Notes under the pieces: generated by a model
Told to the model about the DNA's origin: nothing
Databases searched by the model: none
The model's input: only the letters and a program-made list of their open reading frames with translations
Assembly: GCA_031556065.1 (NCBI GenBank)
Contig: JAVBTR010000055.1
Location: forward strand, 11,828-75,827
Reading direction: 5' to 3'
DNA length: 64,000 bases
Source: JAVBTR01 sp031556065
GTDB lineage: Bacteria > Bacillota > Clostridia > Christensenellales > Aristaeellaceae
Shown here: in pieces, positions 51,543 to 60,374 of the stretch
Numbering within the stretch: the first letter of the stretch is position 1
Layout: every line of letters starts with the position of its first letter
Program-made: the position numbers and the translations under genes

Positions 51543-51879
51543 CATGCACAAGCTGGAAAACACCCTCACCAAGGATGAAAAGGCCACGGCTGTTTTAGTG
51601 GCTGTTTCTGAAAAGCGCCAGGCGGTAGAAGAACTCCTTGCTGCCAGCGATATGGATCATAATGCGTTGGCTGCTGCTGCCCAGGATTTAGAAGAAGCGG
51701 AATCTGTTATGAACGAAAATGAAACCGTGGCCGCGTTAAGGGAAGCCCGTGGCCAGTTTACCAGTATGATGGAAAAGGTAAACCAGATTTTGCGGTTCGT
51801 GATCACTGGAGAAACAGGCGAGGAAGAAGAAAGCTGCAGCGGTTCATGTTCATCCTGTAGCGGCTGTCACACACACTAA
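51475..51879 (+). CDS. YlbF/YmcA (RicF/RicA-type) protein with Cys-rich tail
   Basis: 134 aa. Helical Com_YlbF core (NQAEKLAQAILDSEIF, RQAVEELLAASDMDHNAL, NQILRFVITGE) followed by an acidic linker and a tail CSGSCSSCSGCHTH with four cysteines and two histidines. In Bacillus, Ric proteins bind [4Fe-4S] clusters together with RicT, and ymcA (ricA) lies directly after miaB, as here. The AGGAAAG site precedes ATG 51475. The 5' end overlaps miaB by 68 nt. Confidence 0.85.
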   Translation: MKNVLNQAEKLAQAILDSEIFINMHKLENTLTKDEKATAVLVAVSEKRQAVEELLAASDMDHNALAAAAQDLEEAESVMNENETVAALREARGQFTSMMEKVNQILRFVITGETGEEEESCSGSCSSCSGCHTH

Positions 51880-51904
51880 ACCTTAAAATATCGGAGGCAT
51901 ACCA

Positions 51905-54508
51905 ATGGCAAGCGTCACACCCATGATGCAGCAATACCTTAACCTGAAAGAAAAATATCATGATTGCATTGTCTTTTACCGTTTAGGGGATTTTTACGAA
52001 ATGTTCTTCGACGATGCAAAGCTTGCGTCCCATGAACTGGAATTGACCTTAACAGGCAGGGATTGCGGCCTCCCCGAGCGAGCGCCTATGTGCGGCGTTC
52101 CTTTTCACAGCGCCGCCAATTACATTAACCGCCTTGTTGAAAAGGGCTATCAGGTGGCCATTTGCGAGCAGTTGACCGATCCCGCCTTAAGCAAAGGCTT
52201 GGTAGAGCGGGATGTGGTCCGCATTGTAACGCCAGGCACCATTTTAGACCCATCGGTTATGAATGAGCGGGAGAATATTTTTCTTCTTTCCGTGTATTTT
52301 TCTAATCAATCTGTGGGCATTGCCTACACGGACGTTTCTACAGGCGAATTTTACGTAGAGCAGATCAACAGCGGCCTTAATACCATTGCCGATGTCATTG
52401 CCCGCATTAAGCCTACGGAAGTGATCAGCAACGATTTGGTGACCCTTCACCAATACATTTCCTATGATATTTCCATGACGGAATATGAAAAGGGCGCTTT
52501 CCAAAAAAGCAGGGCAAGGGAAGCGCTGTTAATGCACTTCCGTCTGCAAACCTTGGATTCTTTGGGACTGAATGAGGAATATGATCTGGCGGTTTCCGCT
52601 GCCGGAGCACTGATGCAGTATTTAAGCGAAACCCAGAAAAACGCCTTAATTCATATTACCCAATTGCGTCTGACTTCTGGGCGAAAAACCATGCTCTTGG
52701 ACCGTAACACCCGCCGGAACCTGGAACTGACAGAAAGCCTTCGTTCCAGAACAAAAAAGGGTTCCTTACTTTGGCTGATGGATAAAACAGCCACTGCCAT
52801 GGGAGGCCGCTTTTTACGTACTTGGGTGGAGGAACCCCTTTGCGACCGCAAAGAAATTGAGCTACGGCTCAACGCCGTGGAAGCGCTCATGAATAGCCAC
52901 GTGATGATGATGACGCTGCACGATGAGCTTCGCGGGGTCCATGATATAGAAAGACTTCTGGGTCGGGTAGCCTATGGCAGTGTTAACGCGCGGGATTGCC
53001 TGGCGTTGATGAACTCCTTTGAAAAAATTCCCATGCTGAAGGAGTGCTTATCTGCCATTCATAGCCCCCTCATCGATCAGGTCCAAAGGCTTATTAACCC
53101 CCTAACAGACATGACTGTGCTTCTTAATAGTGCCATCGATCCCGATGCGCCCCTTTCCATTACCGAAGGAGGCATTATCAAAAACGGCTACAACGAGCTG
53201 CTGGATAGCTATCGCCTGGCATCTACCAACGGTAAGCAATGGCTGATGGACCTGGAACAGAAGGAGCGGCAGGAAACAGGCATTAAAAACCTAAAGATTC
53301 TTTACAATAAAATTTTCGGCTATTATATTGAGGTCACCAAATCCAATTACGAATTGGTGCCCCTGCGCTATCAGCGCAAGCAAACTTTGGCCAATTGTGA
53401 ACGCTATATTACCCCGGAGCTTCACGAAATCGAGCAAAAGATTATCGGTGCCCAGGAGCAAAGCCTGCGGCTTGAACTGCAATTATTCACAGCTATCCGG
53501 CAGGAAATTGCCGGCCATATCAGCGTGATGCAAGAAACAGCTATGGGACTTAAAACCTTGGATGCTCTTTTATCCCTTGCAAAAGTGGCCACGGAATACC
53601 GCTATGTGCGGCCTAATATGACCGATAACGGCGAATTGAACATCGACCAAGGCCGCCACCCGGTGGTGGAGCAAACCATGGCGGAGCTGGCCTTTGTGCC
53701 CAATGACACCCATATGGATATGGAAGATCAGCGGATGCTGATCATTACGGGACCGAACATGGCTGGTAAAAGCACCTATATGCGCCAGGTGGCTTTGATT
53801 ACACTGATGGCGCATATAGGCAGCTTTGTCCCCGCCGCTAAGGCAGATATCCCCTTGGTAGACAGAATTTTCACCCGTGTAGGTGCTTCGGACGACCTGG
53901 CAAGCGGCCAATCCACCTTCATGGTGGAAATGGCGGAAACAGCCTATATTCTGCGTAATGCCACCAAGGATTCCTTGGTTATTCTGGATGAAATCGGCCG
54001 GGGGACCAGCACCTTTGATGGGCTCAGCATCGCTTGGGCTGTGGTGGAATATTTGTGCGATGCCAATAATATCGGCGCGAAAACCCTTTTTGCTACCCAC
54101 TACCATGAGCTTTCGGAGCTGGAGGGCCGTATTAAAGGCGTAGCCAATTATTGCATCAGCGTGAAAGAACACGGGGAAGACGTAATCTTCCTGCGCAAGA
54201 TCATTCGTGGCGGAGCAGATAAAAGCTTTGGTATTCATGTAGCAAGGCTTGCGGGTATTCCGCAAAAGGTTCTGGTGCGTGCCCATGAAATCCAAGCCCG
54301 GTTAGAAGTATCCGATATTAACCAAAATACCATTGGGCAAAATATTCTGGAAGAAAATACGGGCCGCGCAAACGAGCAGGTGGGCCTGTTCAACTATGCC
54401 CAAACAGAATTGGTGGAGGAACTGCAAAGCATCGATGTGATGGCCCTGACTCCCATGGATGCCATTAATAAGCTGTTTCTTTTAAGGGAAAAGGCCAGAA
54501 AGCTGTAA
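51905..54508 (+). CDS. mutS: DNA mismatch repair protein MutS
   Basis: 867 aa ATPase that recognises mismatches. Mismatch-binding Phe-x-Glu is in FYRLGDFYEMFFDDA. The connector, core and clamp domains follow, then Walker A GPNMAGKSTYMRQ, DDLASGQSTFMVEM, DEIGRGTSTFDGLSIAW and FATHYHEL. The C-terminal helix-turn-helix ends in LEELQSIDVMALTPMDAINKL. Full length for MutS1. An AT-rich GGAGG spacer separates it from ricF. Confidence 0.98.
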   Translation: MASVTPMMQQYLNLKEKYHDCIVFYRLGDFYEMFFDDAKLASHELELTLTGRDCGLPERAPMCGVPFHSAANYINRLVEKGYQVAICEQLTDPALSKGLVERDVVRIVTPGTILDPSVMNERENIFLLSVYFSNQSVGIAYTDVSTGEFYVEQINSGLNTIADVIARIKPTEVISNDLVTLHQYISYDISMTEYEKGAFQKSRAREALLMHFRLQTLDSLGLNEEYDLAVSAAGALMQYLSETQKNALIHITQLRLTSGRKTMLLDRNTRRNLELTESLRSRTKKGSLLWLMDKTATAMGGRFLRTWVEEPLCDRKEIELRLNAVEALMNSHVMMMTLHDELRGVHDIERLLGRVAYGSVNARDCLALMNSFEKIPMLKECLSAIHSPLIDQVQRLINPLTDMTVLLNSAIDPDAPLSITEGGIIKNGYNELLDSYRLASTNGKQWLMDLEQKERQETGIKNLKILYNKIFGYYIEVTKSNYELVPLRYQRKQTLANCERYITPELHEIEQKIIGAQEQSLRLELQLFTAIRQEIAGHISVMQETAMGLKTLDALLSLAKVATEYRYVRPNMTDNGELNIDQGRHPVVEQTMAELAFVPNDTHMDMEDQRMLIITGPNMAGKSTYMRQVALITLMAHIGSFVPAAKADIPLVDRIFTRVGASDDLASGQSTFMVEMAETAYILRNATKDSLVILDEIGRGTSTFDGLSIAWAVVEYLCDANNIGAKTLFATHYHELSELEGRIKGVANYCISVKEHGEDVIFLRKIIRGGADKSFGIHVARLAGIPQKVLVRAHEIQARLEVSDINQNTIGQNILEENTGRANEQVGLFNYAQTELVEELQSIDVMALTPMDAINKLFLLREKARKL

Positions 54509-54520
54509 GGAGGTGCCTTG

Positions 54521-56377
54521 ATGCAGCCAAACCGTATTATACCTTTAAGTGATGAGGTAGTAGGAAAAATTGCCGCTGGTGAGGTGGTAGAGCGGCCATC
54601 TGCCGCTATTAAAGAATTGGTGGAAAACAGCATTGACGCGGGCGCGACTGCTGTTACAGTAGAGATTAAAGAAGGCGGCATCAGCTATTTTCGGGTCATG
54701 GACAATGGCAGCGGCATTGAGCCCAGCGATATTAAAATGGCCTTTGAACGCCATGCTACCAGCAAAATCAGAAAAGCGGAAGATTTGCACACCATTGCCA
54801 CGTTAGGCTTCCGGGGAGAAGCACTGGCATCTGTGGCTGCGGTTTCAAAGGTTACCTGTACCACCCGAACGCGCGGGCAGGAGAACGGCATTTGCGCTGT
54901 AAATGTAGGTGGTATTTTCGAAGATATCCGGGACGCTGCCTGCCCGGAAGGCACAAATTTGGTGGTAAAGGATTTGTTTTTTAACACCCCTGTACGACTT
55001 AAGTTCCTAAAAAAACCCTCTTTTGAGGCAGGACTGGTATCGGATTTAATAATGAGGTTGATTCTTTCCCACCCAGAGGTCGCTTTCCGCTTCATAAACG
55101 ACGGAAAAGCAATCTATAACAGTACTGGGGATGGGAAGCTGGAATCCGCGGTTTACAGCATCTATGGTAAAGAAATGCTTTCTTCTATGCGATATGTTTC
55201 TGGCAACATGAACGGCCTTGTAATCACTGGCTATGTAGGCATTGGAGATAGCGCCAGGGGTAATCGCAACCATCAGTCCTTTTTTATTAATGGCCGTTAC
55301 TTGAAAAGCATGCTTCTTTCTCAAGCCCTTGAAAGTGCCTGCCGTGAGCGGGTTACCATTGGGCATTTTCCCATCTGTGTACTGCATATGGAAATGCCTT
55401 ATGATGTAGTGGATGTTAACGTGCACCCCAATAAGCTCGAGGTCCGCTTCCAAAATGAACGTGCTGTGTTTGAAGCCATGGAAACCCTTGTGCGTGAAAA
55501 GCTGGCGGAGGACAACCCCTTAAATAACATACCGAAGTTTAATGAGTCCACAAATCAGACCAAATTCAATAAAAGCATTATACAAACCAACGTTATACCG
55601 ACCTCGGTTTCTTTTGTGCAAACGCCTGTTGGCTTGAGGGAAGGTCCTGCCATTGCAACCCGCAACGTGCCTGTTTCGATGCCTGTGGCTGGCTTTGGGA
55701 TGTACCCGGAGGATAAAGATGCTCCCCCAAAAGCGCCTGAGCCGGCGGCCATACCGATAACCACGCCCGCTATTGAAGAGCAGCAAAAGCTTATTGAGAA
55801 AAAGCCAGATTTGAAGATTATCGGCGTATACCTGGATACATATATTATCGCCCAATATGGTGAAAAATTACTTTTGATCGACCAACATGCTGTGCATGAA
55901 AGGCTTTTGTTCGACAAGATGATGGCGGCCTATGATCAACATAATGCATCTCAACCGCTGCTGGTGCCTCAAAGTGTTGGCCTTTCCTTGAAAGAAATGG
56001 ACCTATACATGCAAAATGAAGAGGTTTTTAGATTGGCTGGTTTTGAAATTGAGCATTTTGGTGAAAATACGTTTCAGATCAGAGCTGTTCCGATGATTTT
56101 AGGACAGCCGCAGTTACAGAGTCTTTTTACCCAAATGCTAGATGCGCTGGATGTGCAAAAAGGGTTAAATACCTTAGAAAGGCGGCGGGATGCCATTCTG
56201 CAGCAGGCCTGCAAGCATGCTGTTAAGGGGGGCGAAAAACTTTCGAATGTGGTTATCGAAGACTTGGTTGTACGCATGGTGGAAAGCGGCATTACCCCAA
56301 CCTGCCCTCATGGAAGGCCGTTGATTGTTTCGTTTAGTAAAAGCGATATTGAAAAGCGCTTTAGCCGCATTATGTAA
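54521..56377 (+). CDS. mutL: DNA mismatch repair protein MutL
   Basis: 618 aa. GHKL ATPase N-terminus (ELVENSIDAGAT, DNGSGI, TLGFRGEALASV), a linker (about 330-430), and a C-terminal dimerisation/endonuclease domain with LLIDQHAVHERLLFD, QACKHAVKGGEKLS and TCPHGRPLIV. The endonuclease motif DQHA(X)2E(X)4E has Asp in place of the last Glu. ATG 54521 is 7 nt after AAGGAGG; a TTG directly before it is less well placed. Confidence 0.96.
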   Translation: MQPNRIIPLSDEVVGKIAAGEVVERPSAAIKELVENSIDAGATAVTVEIKEGGISYFRVMDNGSGIEPSDIKMAFERHATSKIRKAEDLHTIATLGFRGEALASVAAVSKVTCTTRTRGQENGICAVNVGGIFEDIRDAACPEGTNLVVKDLFFNTPVRLKFLKKPSFEAGLVSDLIMRLILSHPEVAFRFINDGKAIYNSTGDGKLESAVYSIYGKEMLSSMRYVSGNMNGLVITGYVGIGDSARGNRNHQSFFINGRYLKSMLLSQALESACRERVTIGHFPICVLHMEMPYDVVDVNVHPNKLEVRFQNERAVFEAMETLVREKLAEDNPLNNIPKFNESTNQTKFNKSIIQTNVIPTSVSFVQTPVGLREGPAIATRNVPVSMPVAGFGMYPEDKDAPPKAPEPAAIPITTPAIEEQQKLIEKKPDLKIIGVYLDTYIIAQYGEKLLLIDQHAVHERLLFDKMMAAYDQHNASQPLLVPQSVGLSLKEMDLYMQNEEVFRLAGFEIEHFGENTFQIRAVPMILGQPQLQSLFTQMLDALDVQKGLNTLERRRDAILQQACKHAVKGGEKLSNVVIEDLVVRMVESGITPTCPHGRPLIVSFSKSDIEKRFSRIM

Positions 56378-56387
56378 GGTGAATATC

Positions 56388-57281
56388 ATGAAAAAAGTGA
56401 TTGCCATTGTTGGTCCAACAGCTTCTGGAAAAACCGCGGCCTCCATTGTTTTAGCAAAGCAGCTTAACACCCAAATTGTGGCTATGGATTCCATGCAGAT
56501 TTATCGCCATATGAATATTGGTACTGCTAAACCTACGCTGGAAGAGATGGAAGGCATCCCTCACCACATGCTTGACGTGGTGGAGCCTAAGGACAATTAC
56601 AGTGTTGCCCAGTATAAATCAGATGCTTTAAAATGTATTGAAAATACCCATAAAATGAACAAAATTCCGGTTTTAGTAGGGGGAACAGGGCTATATTTAA
56701 AGGCCCTTTCCACTGATGCCCATTTAGGCGACACTCTTGGGAGTGCCGCAATCCGGCAAAAATACGAGGCTATCGCATTGGAACAGGGCAACGAAGCTCT
56801 GCACCAAATGCTGCGGGCAGTTGATGAACCTACAGCTAACCGGCTGCATCCAAACGATGTGCGCAGGGTGGTTCGTGCCATGGAAATCTACCACATAACA
56901 GGCCAGCGGTTAAGTGAAAGGGAGCAAAGCGTTCCCCAAAGCCAATTTAATATGACTGTTCTGGGCATTTCCATGGAGCGCAACGCATTGATTCAGCGCA
57001 TTGAAGATCGGGTCAACTTAATGCTGGAACAAGGCCTGGTCCAAGAGGTTCAAAAGCTGTTGGATATGGGTGTTGAAAGGGATTGTCAGGCCATGCAGGG
57101 GATTGGTTATAAGGAGCTTATTCCTTATTTAATGGGGGAACAGAGTCTTGAAAGTGCTGTTGAAACCATTAAAATACGCACAAGGCAGTATGCTAAAAGG
57201 CAAATGACCTGGTTTCGGGCAACGCCGGATATACAGTGGGTCCAGCTCGAAGATATAAACCAAAGTATGTTGGAGGTCTAA
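56388..57281 (+). CDS. miaA: tRNA dimethylallyltransferase MiaA
   Basis: 297 aa enzyme adding the isopentenyl group to A37, the step before MiaB. P-loop GPTASGKTA (about 8-16), MDSMQIYRHMNIGTAKPT, VGGTGLYLKAL, RRVVRAMEIYHITGQ and C-terminal RTRQYAKRQMTWFR. ATG 56388 is chosen because AAGGTG lies a normal distance upstream; an earlier in-frame start lies inside mutL. Confidence 0.96.
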   Translation: MKKVIAIVGPTASGKTAASIVLAKQLNTQIVAMDSMQIYRHMNIGTAKPTLEEMEGIPHHMLDVVEPKDNYSVAQYKSDALKCIENTHKMNKIPVLVGGTGLYLKALSTDAHLGDTLGSAAIRQKYEAIALEQGNEALHQMLRAVDEPTANRLHPNDVRRVVRAMEIYHITGQRLSEREQSVPQSQFNMTVLGISMERNALIQRIEDRVNLMLEQGLVQEVQKLLDMGVERDCQAMQGIGYKELIPYLMGEQSLESAVETIKIRTRQYAKRQMTWFRATPDIQWVQLEDINQSMLEV

Positions 57282-57282
57282 T

Positions 57283-58524
57283 ATGTTTCCGATTTCAGGG
57301 ATGATCGAAAAAGCAGAATTCGGTCTGCTTGATGCATTTAAAGGTATTGAGAATACAGAGCAAATAAATACCAAACGGGTGCTGGATGTATTCGCTAATC
57401 ATCAAATCGCTTACCGCCATTTTGCGCCCACTACTGGCTATGGTTATGATGATGTAGGCAGAGATACGCTGGAAAAAGTGTTTGCAGACCTGTTCGGTAC
57501 GGAGGCGGCTATTGTCCGTCCGCATATTGCTTCTGGTACCCATGCATTAGCCCTATGCCTGTTTGGTTTGGTACTGCCACAGGAGCATATTCTATCTGTT
57601 AGCGGAAAACCTTATGATACCCTTGATGATGTGATCGGTATCAATGGCCCCGTAACGGGTTCTTTAAAAGAAATGAAAGTGGATTTTTCCTACGTGGATT
57701 TAGATAATCAAGGGTTGATTGATTTAGACGCGGTAGAAAGTGCCATTAAAGAAAATACATCGGTTATCATGGTGCAGCGAAGCTGCGGCTATGCCTGGCG
57801 CCGTTCCCTGGCACCGGAGGATATAGCGGCCTTATCTGCCTATTTAAAGGAAAAGCACCCGAAAATCACTTTGATGGTAGATAACTGCTATGGTGAATTT
57901 GTAATGGATAAGGAACCTAGCCATTATGGGGCTGATGTGTGTGTGGGAAGCTTGATTAAAAATCCTGGGGGCGGAATCGCGCCTACAGGCGGCTATTTAG
58001 TGGGCACGCATAAGGCCATCAGCAGGATCGAGGCACGGCTTACCGCACCTGGCATCGGCCGTGAGGTAGGTTCCTATGCAGCTAGCTATCAGCCCTTTTA
58101 TCAAGGCTTGTTTATGGCGCCCCACACAGTTGCCCAAGCGCTGAAAACCGCGACGTTAGCGGCGGCTGTATTTGAAAAGTTGGGTATGAAGACCACCCCT
58201 GCATCAGACGGGAAACGGACCGATATTATCCAAGCCATTGAAATGCGAAGCCCTCAGCGATTGATTTCGTTTTGCCAGGGGATTCAGATGGCTTCTCCTA
58301 TTGACAGCATGGCACTGCCCGAACCCTGGGATATGCCCGGTTATCAAAACCCGGTGATTATGGCGGCAGGTACGTTTGTTTCCGGCGCATCTATTGAATT
58401 AAGCGCCGACGCGCCCATGCGGGAACCCTACATTGCCTATCTGCAAGGGGGATTAACCTATGTGCATGGCAAATTGGCCATCGAGAGTGCTCTAAACCGT
58501 ATGCGAAAAATGAATTGCCTCTAG
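57283..58524 (+). CDS. methionine gamma-lyase/aluminium-resistance family PLP protein (YnbB type)
   Basis: 413 aa fold-type I PLP enzyme. The family is recognisable from FAPTTGYGYDDVGRDTLE, RPHIASGTHALALCLFG, VMVQRSCGYAWRR, VDNCYGEFVM and SLIKNPGGGIAPTGGYLVG (PLP Lys). In Bacillus, ynbB also follows miaA/hfq; hfq is absent here. The real substrate is uncertain despite the database name. Begins one base after miaA. Confidence 0.9.
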   Translation: MFPISGMIEKAEFGLLDAFKGIENTEQINTKRVLDVFANHQIAYRHFAPTTGYGYDDVGRDTLEKVFADLFGTEAAIVRPHIASGTHALALCLFGLVLPQEHILSVSGKPYDTLDDVIGINGPVTGSLKEMKVDFSYVDLDNQGLIDLDAVESAIKENTSVIMVQRSCGYAWRRSLAPEDIAALSAYLKEKHPKITLMVDNCYGEFVMDKEPSHYGADVCVGSLIKNPGGGIAPTGGYLVGTHKAISRIEARLTAPGIGREVGSYAASYQPFYQGLFMAPHTVAQALKTATLAAAVFEKLGMKTTPASDGKRTDIIQAIEMRSPQRLISFCQGIQMASPIDSMALPEPWDMPGYQNPVIMAAGTFVSGASIELSADAPMREPYIAYLQGGLTYVHGKLAIESALNRMRKMNCL

Positions 58525-58538
58525 TTTTGCATGTTTTT

Positions 58539-58579
58539 CCCCGTCCCATCATAGGTTTTGGTGAGAAGGGGGTTTTTTT
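58539..58579 (+). terminator. hairpin with T7 abutting the SpoIVFA-like start (possible attenuator)
   Basis: CCCC (58539-58542) pairs with GGGG of 58568-58572, and CATCA (58547-58551) with TGGTG (58559-58563), followed by seven T ending at the ATG. The 3' arm is also the ribosome binding site (AAGGGGG). It could end upstream transcription or control the spoIVF pair. Confidence 0.55.
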
Positions 58580-59266
58580 ATGCCTGAAATAAAAAGAGCC
58601 AGCACTGGTAAAGCACAGATTATTCATAGAGAGCCCATAGAAATAAGCATGTCAAAAGAGGAACTAGCTTCTTTTGAATGGATTCAAAGCCCAAAAAAGC
58701 ACCCTTCCCAGCGGTTATTTTCAAATATTGCTATTGCCACAGCACTTCTGATTTGCGTGACAGCTTTGCGTGTGGCCAACGATCAACCTCAGGCCCAGAG
58801 CGTTTTTCAATCAGTTAAAGACAGCGTGAATTTAAATCTGGATGAAACACTGGGGAAATTAAGCTTTGTAAGTAACCTTTTGCCCGAAACAGCCCTGGTA
58901 TTTTGGAACGATAATGCTTCTGTTCAGGTGCTTGCACCGGTTGAAGGCGATATTATCCATGTGTGGAATGTCAGTGAGCCATATATTACCATGAAAAGCG
59001 TTGTAAACCAAGTACGATGCGTGCAGGATGGGGAAGTGATGTCTATTTCCCATGGCAACGACGAAGAATTGATTGTGCGGGTGCGCCATAACAATAACCT
59101 GGAATCAATTTACGGCAACTTACAGACGGTTTTCGTAGGCGAGGGTGAGGCGGTTTACCAGGAGGATTTGATCGGCGATGTGATCCCCGGAACAGACCTG
59201 GCCTTTGAACTTCGGCAGGATGGCCGCTCTATCGATCCCACTTATTCGATGCGGTTAACCCCATGA
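58580..59266 (+). CDS. SpoIVFA-like membrane protein with degenerate M23/LytM domain
   Basis: 228 aa. Cytoplasmic N-terminus, one membrane segment (about 48-65, LFSNIAIATALLICVTALRV), a spacer, and a C-terminal M23-like beta domain (about 112-222). The usual HxH-type zinc ligands are missing: VRHNNNLESIYGNLQTVFVGEGEAV keeps the fold pattern but not the catalytic set. SpoIVFA holds and inhibits the protease SpoIVFB and is also a degenerate LytM protein. The adjacency to the SpoIVFB-like gene (ATGA overlap) supports this call. Confidence 0.82.
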   Translation: MPEIKRASTGKAQIIHREPIEISMSKEELASFEWIQSPKKHPSQRLFSNIAIATALLICVTALRVANDQPQAQSVFQSVKDSVNLNLDETLGKLSFVSNLLPETALVFWNDNASVQVLAPVEGDIIHVWNVSEPYITMKSVVNQVRCVQDGEVMSISHGNDEELIVRVRHNNNLESIYGNLQTVFVGEGEAVYQEDLIGDVIPGTDLAFELRQDGRSIDPTYSMRLTP

Positions 59267-60132
59267 CGCAGATGGAAATAGGGCAAACCTGTTTTTTCGT
59301 GCACCCTTTTACCTGGGTTTTGGCGCTGTTGATGGTTTTGCTTGGCCAAGGAGAAACGCTTCTGGCTTATTCTATAGCGCTTCTCGTTCATGAAGCAGGC
59401 CATTATATGCCGACTATTTCATTTCGCTGCCAGCCTCAGCGCATGGAAATAACCCCATTTGGGGCTATGGCAGCGGTGGAAGAGTACCAGGCAATTAAAC
59501 CCTCCAGGCAATTTCTGATCGCCCTGTGCGGTCCTCTGGCCAATCTATTACTATTGCTTGTTTTGATGAGCTTATTTTACCTTGATATAATTTCAAGCTG
59601 GATGGTTTCCTTATTTAAGGCCAACCTGCTTTTAATGCTCTTTAACTTGATGCCGGTTTTGCCGCTGGATGGGGGACGCATGCTGCAAAGCCTTTTAAAT
59701 AGAAAAACGGATTGGCGTAAAAGCAGCCGTATCTTGGCAGGCATCGGTATGGCCTTCGGGGCGGGAATCGTTTTACTGGCCCTTGCGGGGGTAATTATGC
59801 TGGGAACGCTGAACCTGTCTTTGGTGATCACGGGAGTATACTTAATTTATGCTGCGGGAAAAACCAAGCAGTCCGCATTAACCCAATATTTGCATCATGT
59901 GATAGGCGCCAGGGCCAAGCTAGAAAAGAATGGTGTTGTTCCATACCATTTTGTCGCGGTATCCTCCGGGTTAACAGTACGTGAATTAATGGAAAAGCTG
60001 CCTTTAGGGCAGCATAACAGAATGATTGTAATCGATGAAAAAACGCTGAATGAAATAGGGGAAATTAAGCAAGCGGATTTTGAAAAAGCCATTATATCAA
60101 ACCCAAATGAACAAGTTGAAAACTTAATATAA
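59263..60132 (+). CDS. site-2 metalloprotease, SpoIVFB-like
   Basis: 289 aa intramembrane protease. Zinc site HEAGH (43-47) in the second membrane segment and NLMPVLPLDGGRML with the third ligand Asp136, about six membrane segments, and a cytoplasmic C-terminal CBS-like region (about 215-289). In spore-formers SpoIVFB cleaves pro-sigma-K under SpoIVFA control. Without sigK in view, a general S2P role remains possible. Confidence 0.88.
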   Translation: MTQMEIGQTCFFVHPFTWVLALLMVLLGQGETLLAYSIALLVHEAGHYMPTISFRCQPQRMEITPFGAMAAVEEYQAIKPSRQFLIALCGPLANLLLLLVLMSLFYLDIISSWMVSLFKANLLLMLFNLMPVLPLDGGRMLQSLLNRKTDWRKSSRILAGIGMAFGAGIVLLALAGVIMLGTLNLSLVITGVYLIYAAGKTKQSALTQYLHHVIGARAKLEKNGVVPYHFVAVSSGLTVRELMEKLPLGQHNRMIVIDEKTLNEIGEIKQADFEKAIISNPNEQVENLI

Positions 60133-60172
60133 AAAAAGAGACTGACCGTAGAAACTACGTCCAACCTCTTTT
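60131..60172. terminator. bidirectional terminator between spoIVFB-like gene and tRNA-Trp
   Basis: An imperfect hairpin AGAG...GTAG-AAA-CTAC...CTCT with seven A on the left and TTTT on the right. It serves the leftward tRNA-Trp transcript (T7 on the minus strand) and probably the rightward operon end. Confidence 0.8.
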
Positions 60173-60245
60173 GGCAGGGGCAGAAGGACTCGAACCCTCA
60201 ACAAAGGTTTTGGAGACCCACGTGTTACCATTACACCATGCCCCT
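60172..60245 (-). tRNA. tRNA-Trp (CCA anticodon)
   Basis: A 74-nt cloverleaf on the minus strand: acceptor AGGGGCA/TGCCCCT, D-arm GTGTAATGGTAACAC, anticodon loop CTCCAAA giving anticodon CCA (Trp), T-arm around GGTTCGAGTCC, discriminator G and an encoded CCA end. The lower anticodon stem has a GU pair and a terminal U-U mismatch. Confidence 0.96.
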
Positions 60246-60262
60246 AAGTGAGAACAAAAGCT

Positions 60263-60291
60263 ATTATACACTTGAAATGCCTTGCTGTCAA
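60263..60291 (-). promoter_or_regulatory. sigma-A promoter of tRNA-Trp
   Basis: Minus-strand TTGACA (60291-60286), a 17-nt spacer and TATAAT (60268-60263). Full consensus, as expected for a stable RNA. Confidence 0.95.
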
Positions 60292-60333
60292 CTGATATTT
60301 TATAAAATTCATGCACCGAAATCCTGTTATATA

Positions 60334-60342
60334 TGCTATAAT
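60334..60342 (+). promoter_or_regulatory. extended -10 promoter of proC
   Basis: TGCTATAAT: a TG one base upstream of TATAAT (60337-60342). No strong -35. About 33 nt before the proC ATG. Confidence 0.62.
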
Positions 60343-60374
60343 ATGGTGAATTGAAAAGCGAGGAGAATGGTGCA

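Noticed and set aside
53570..54295. 241-aa antisense frame opposite mutS
   Set aside because: Lies over the most conserved MutS ATPase motifs, with no signals of its own.
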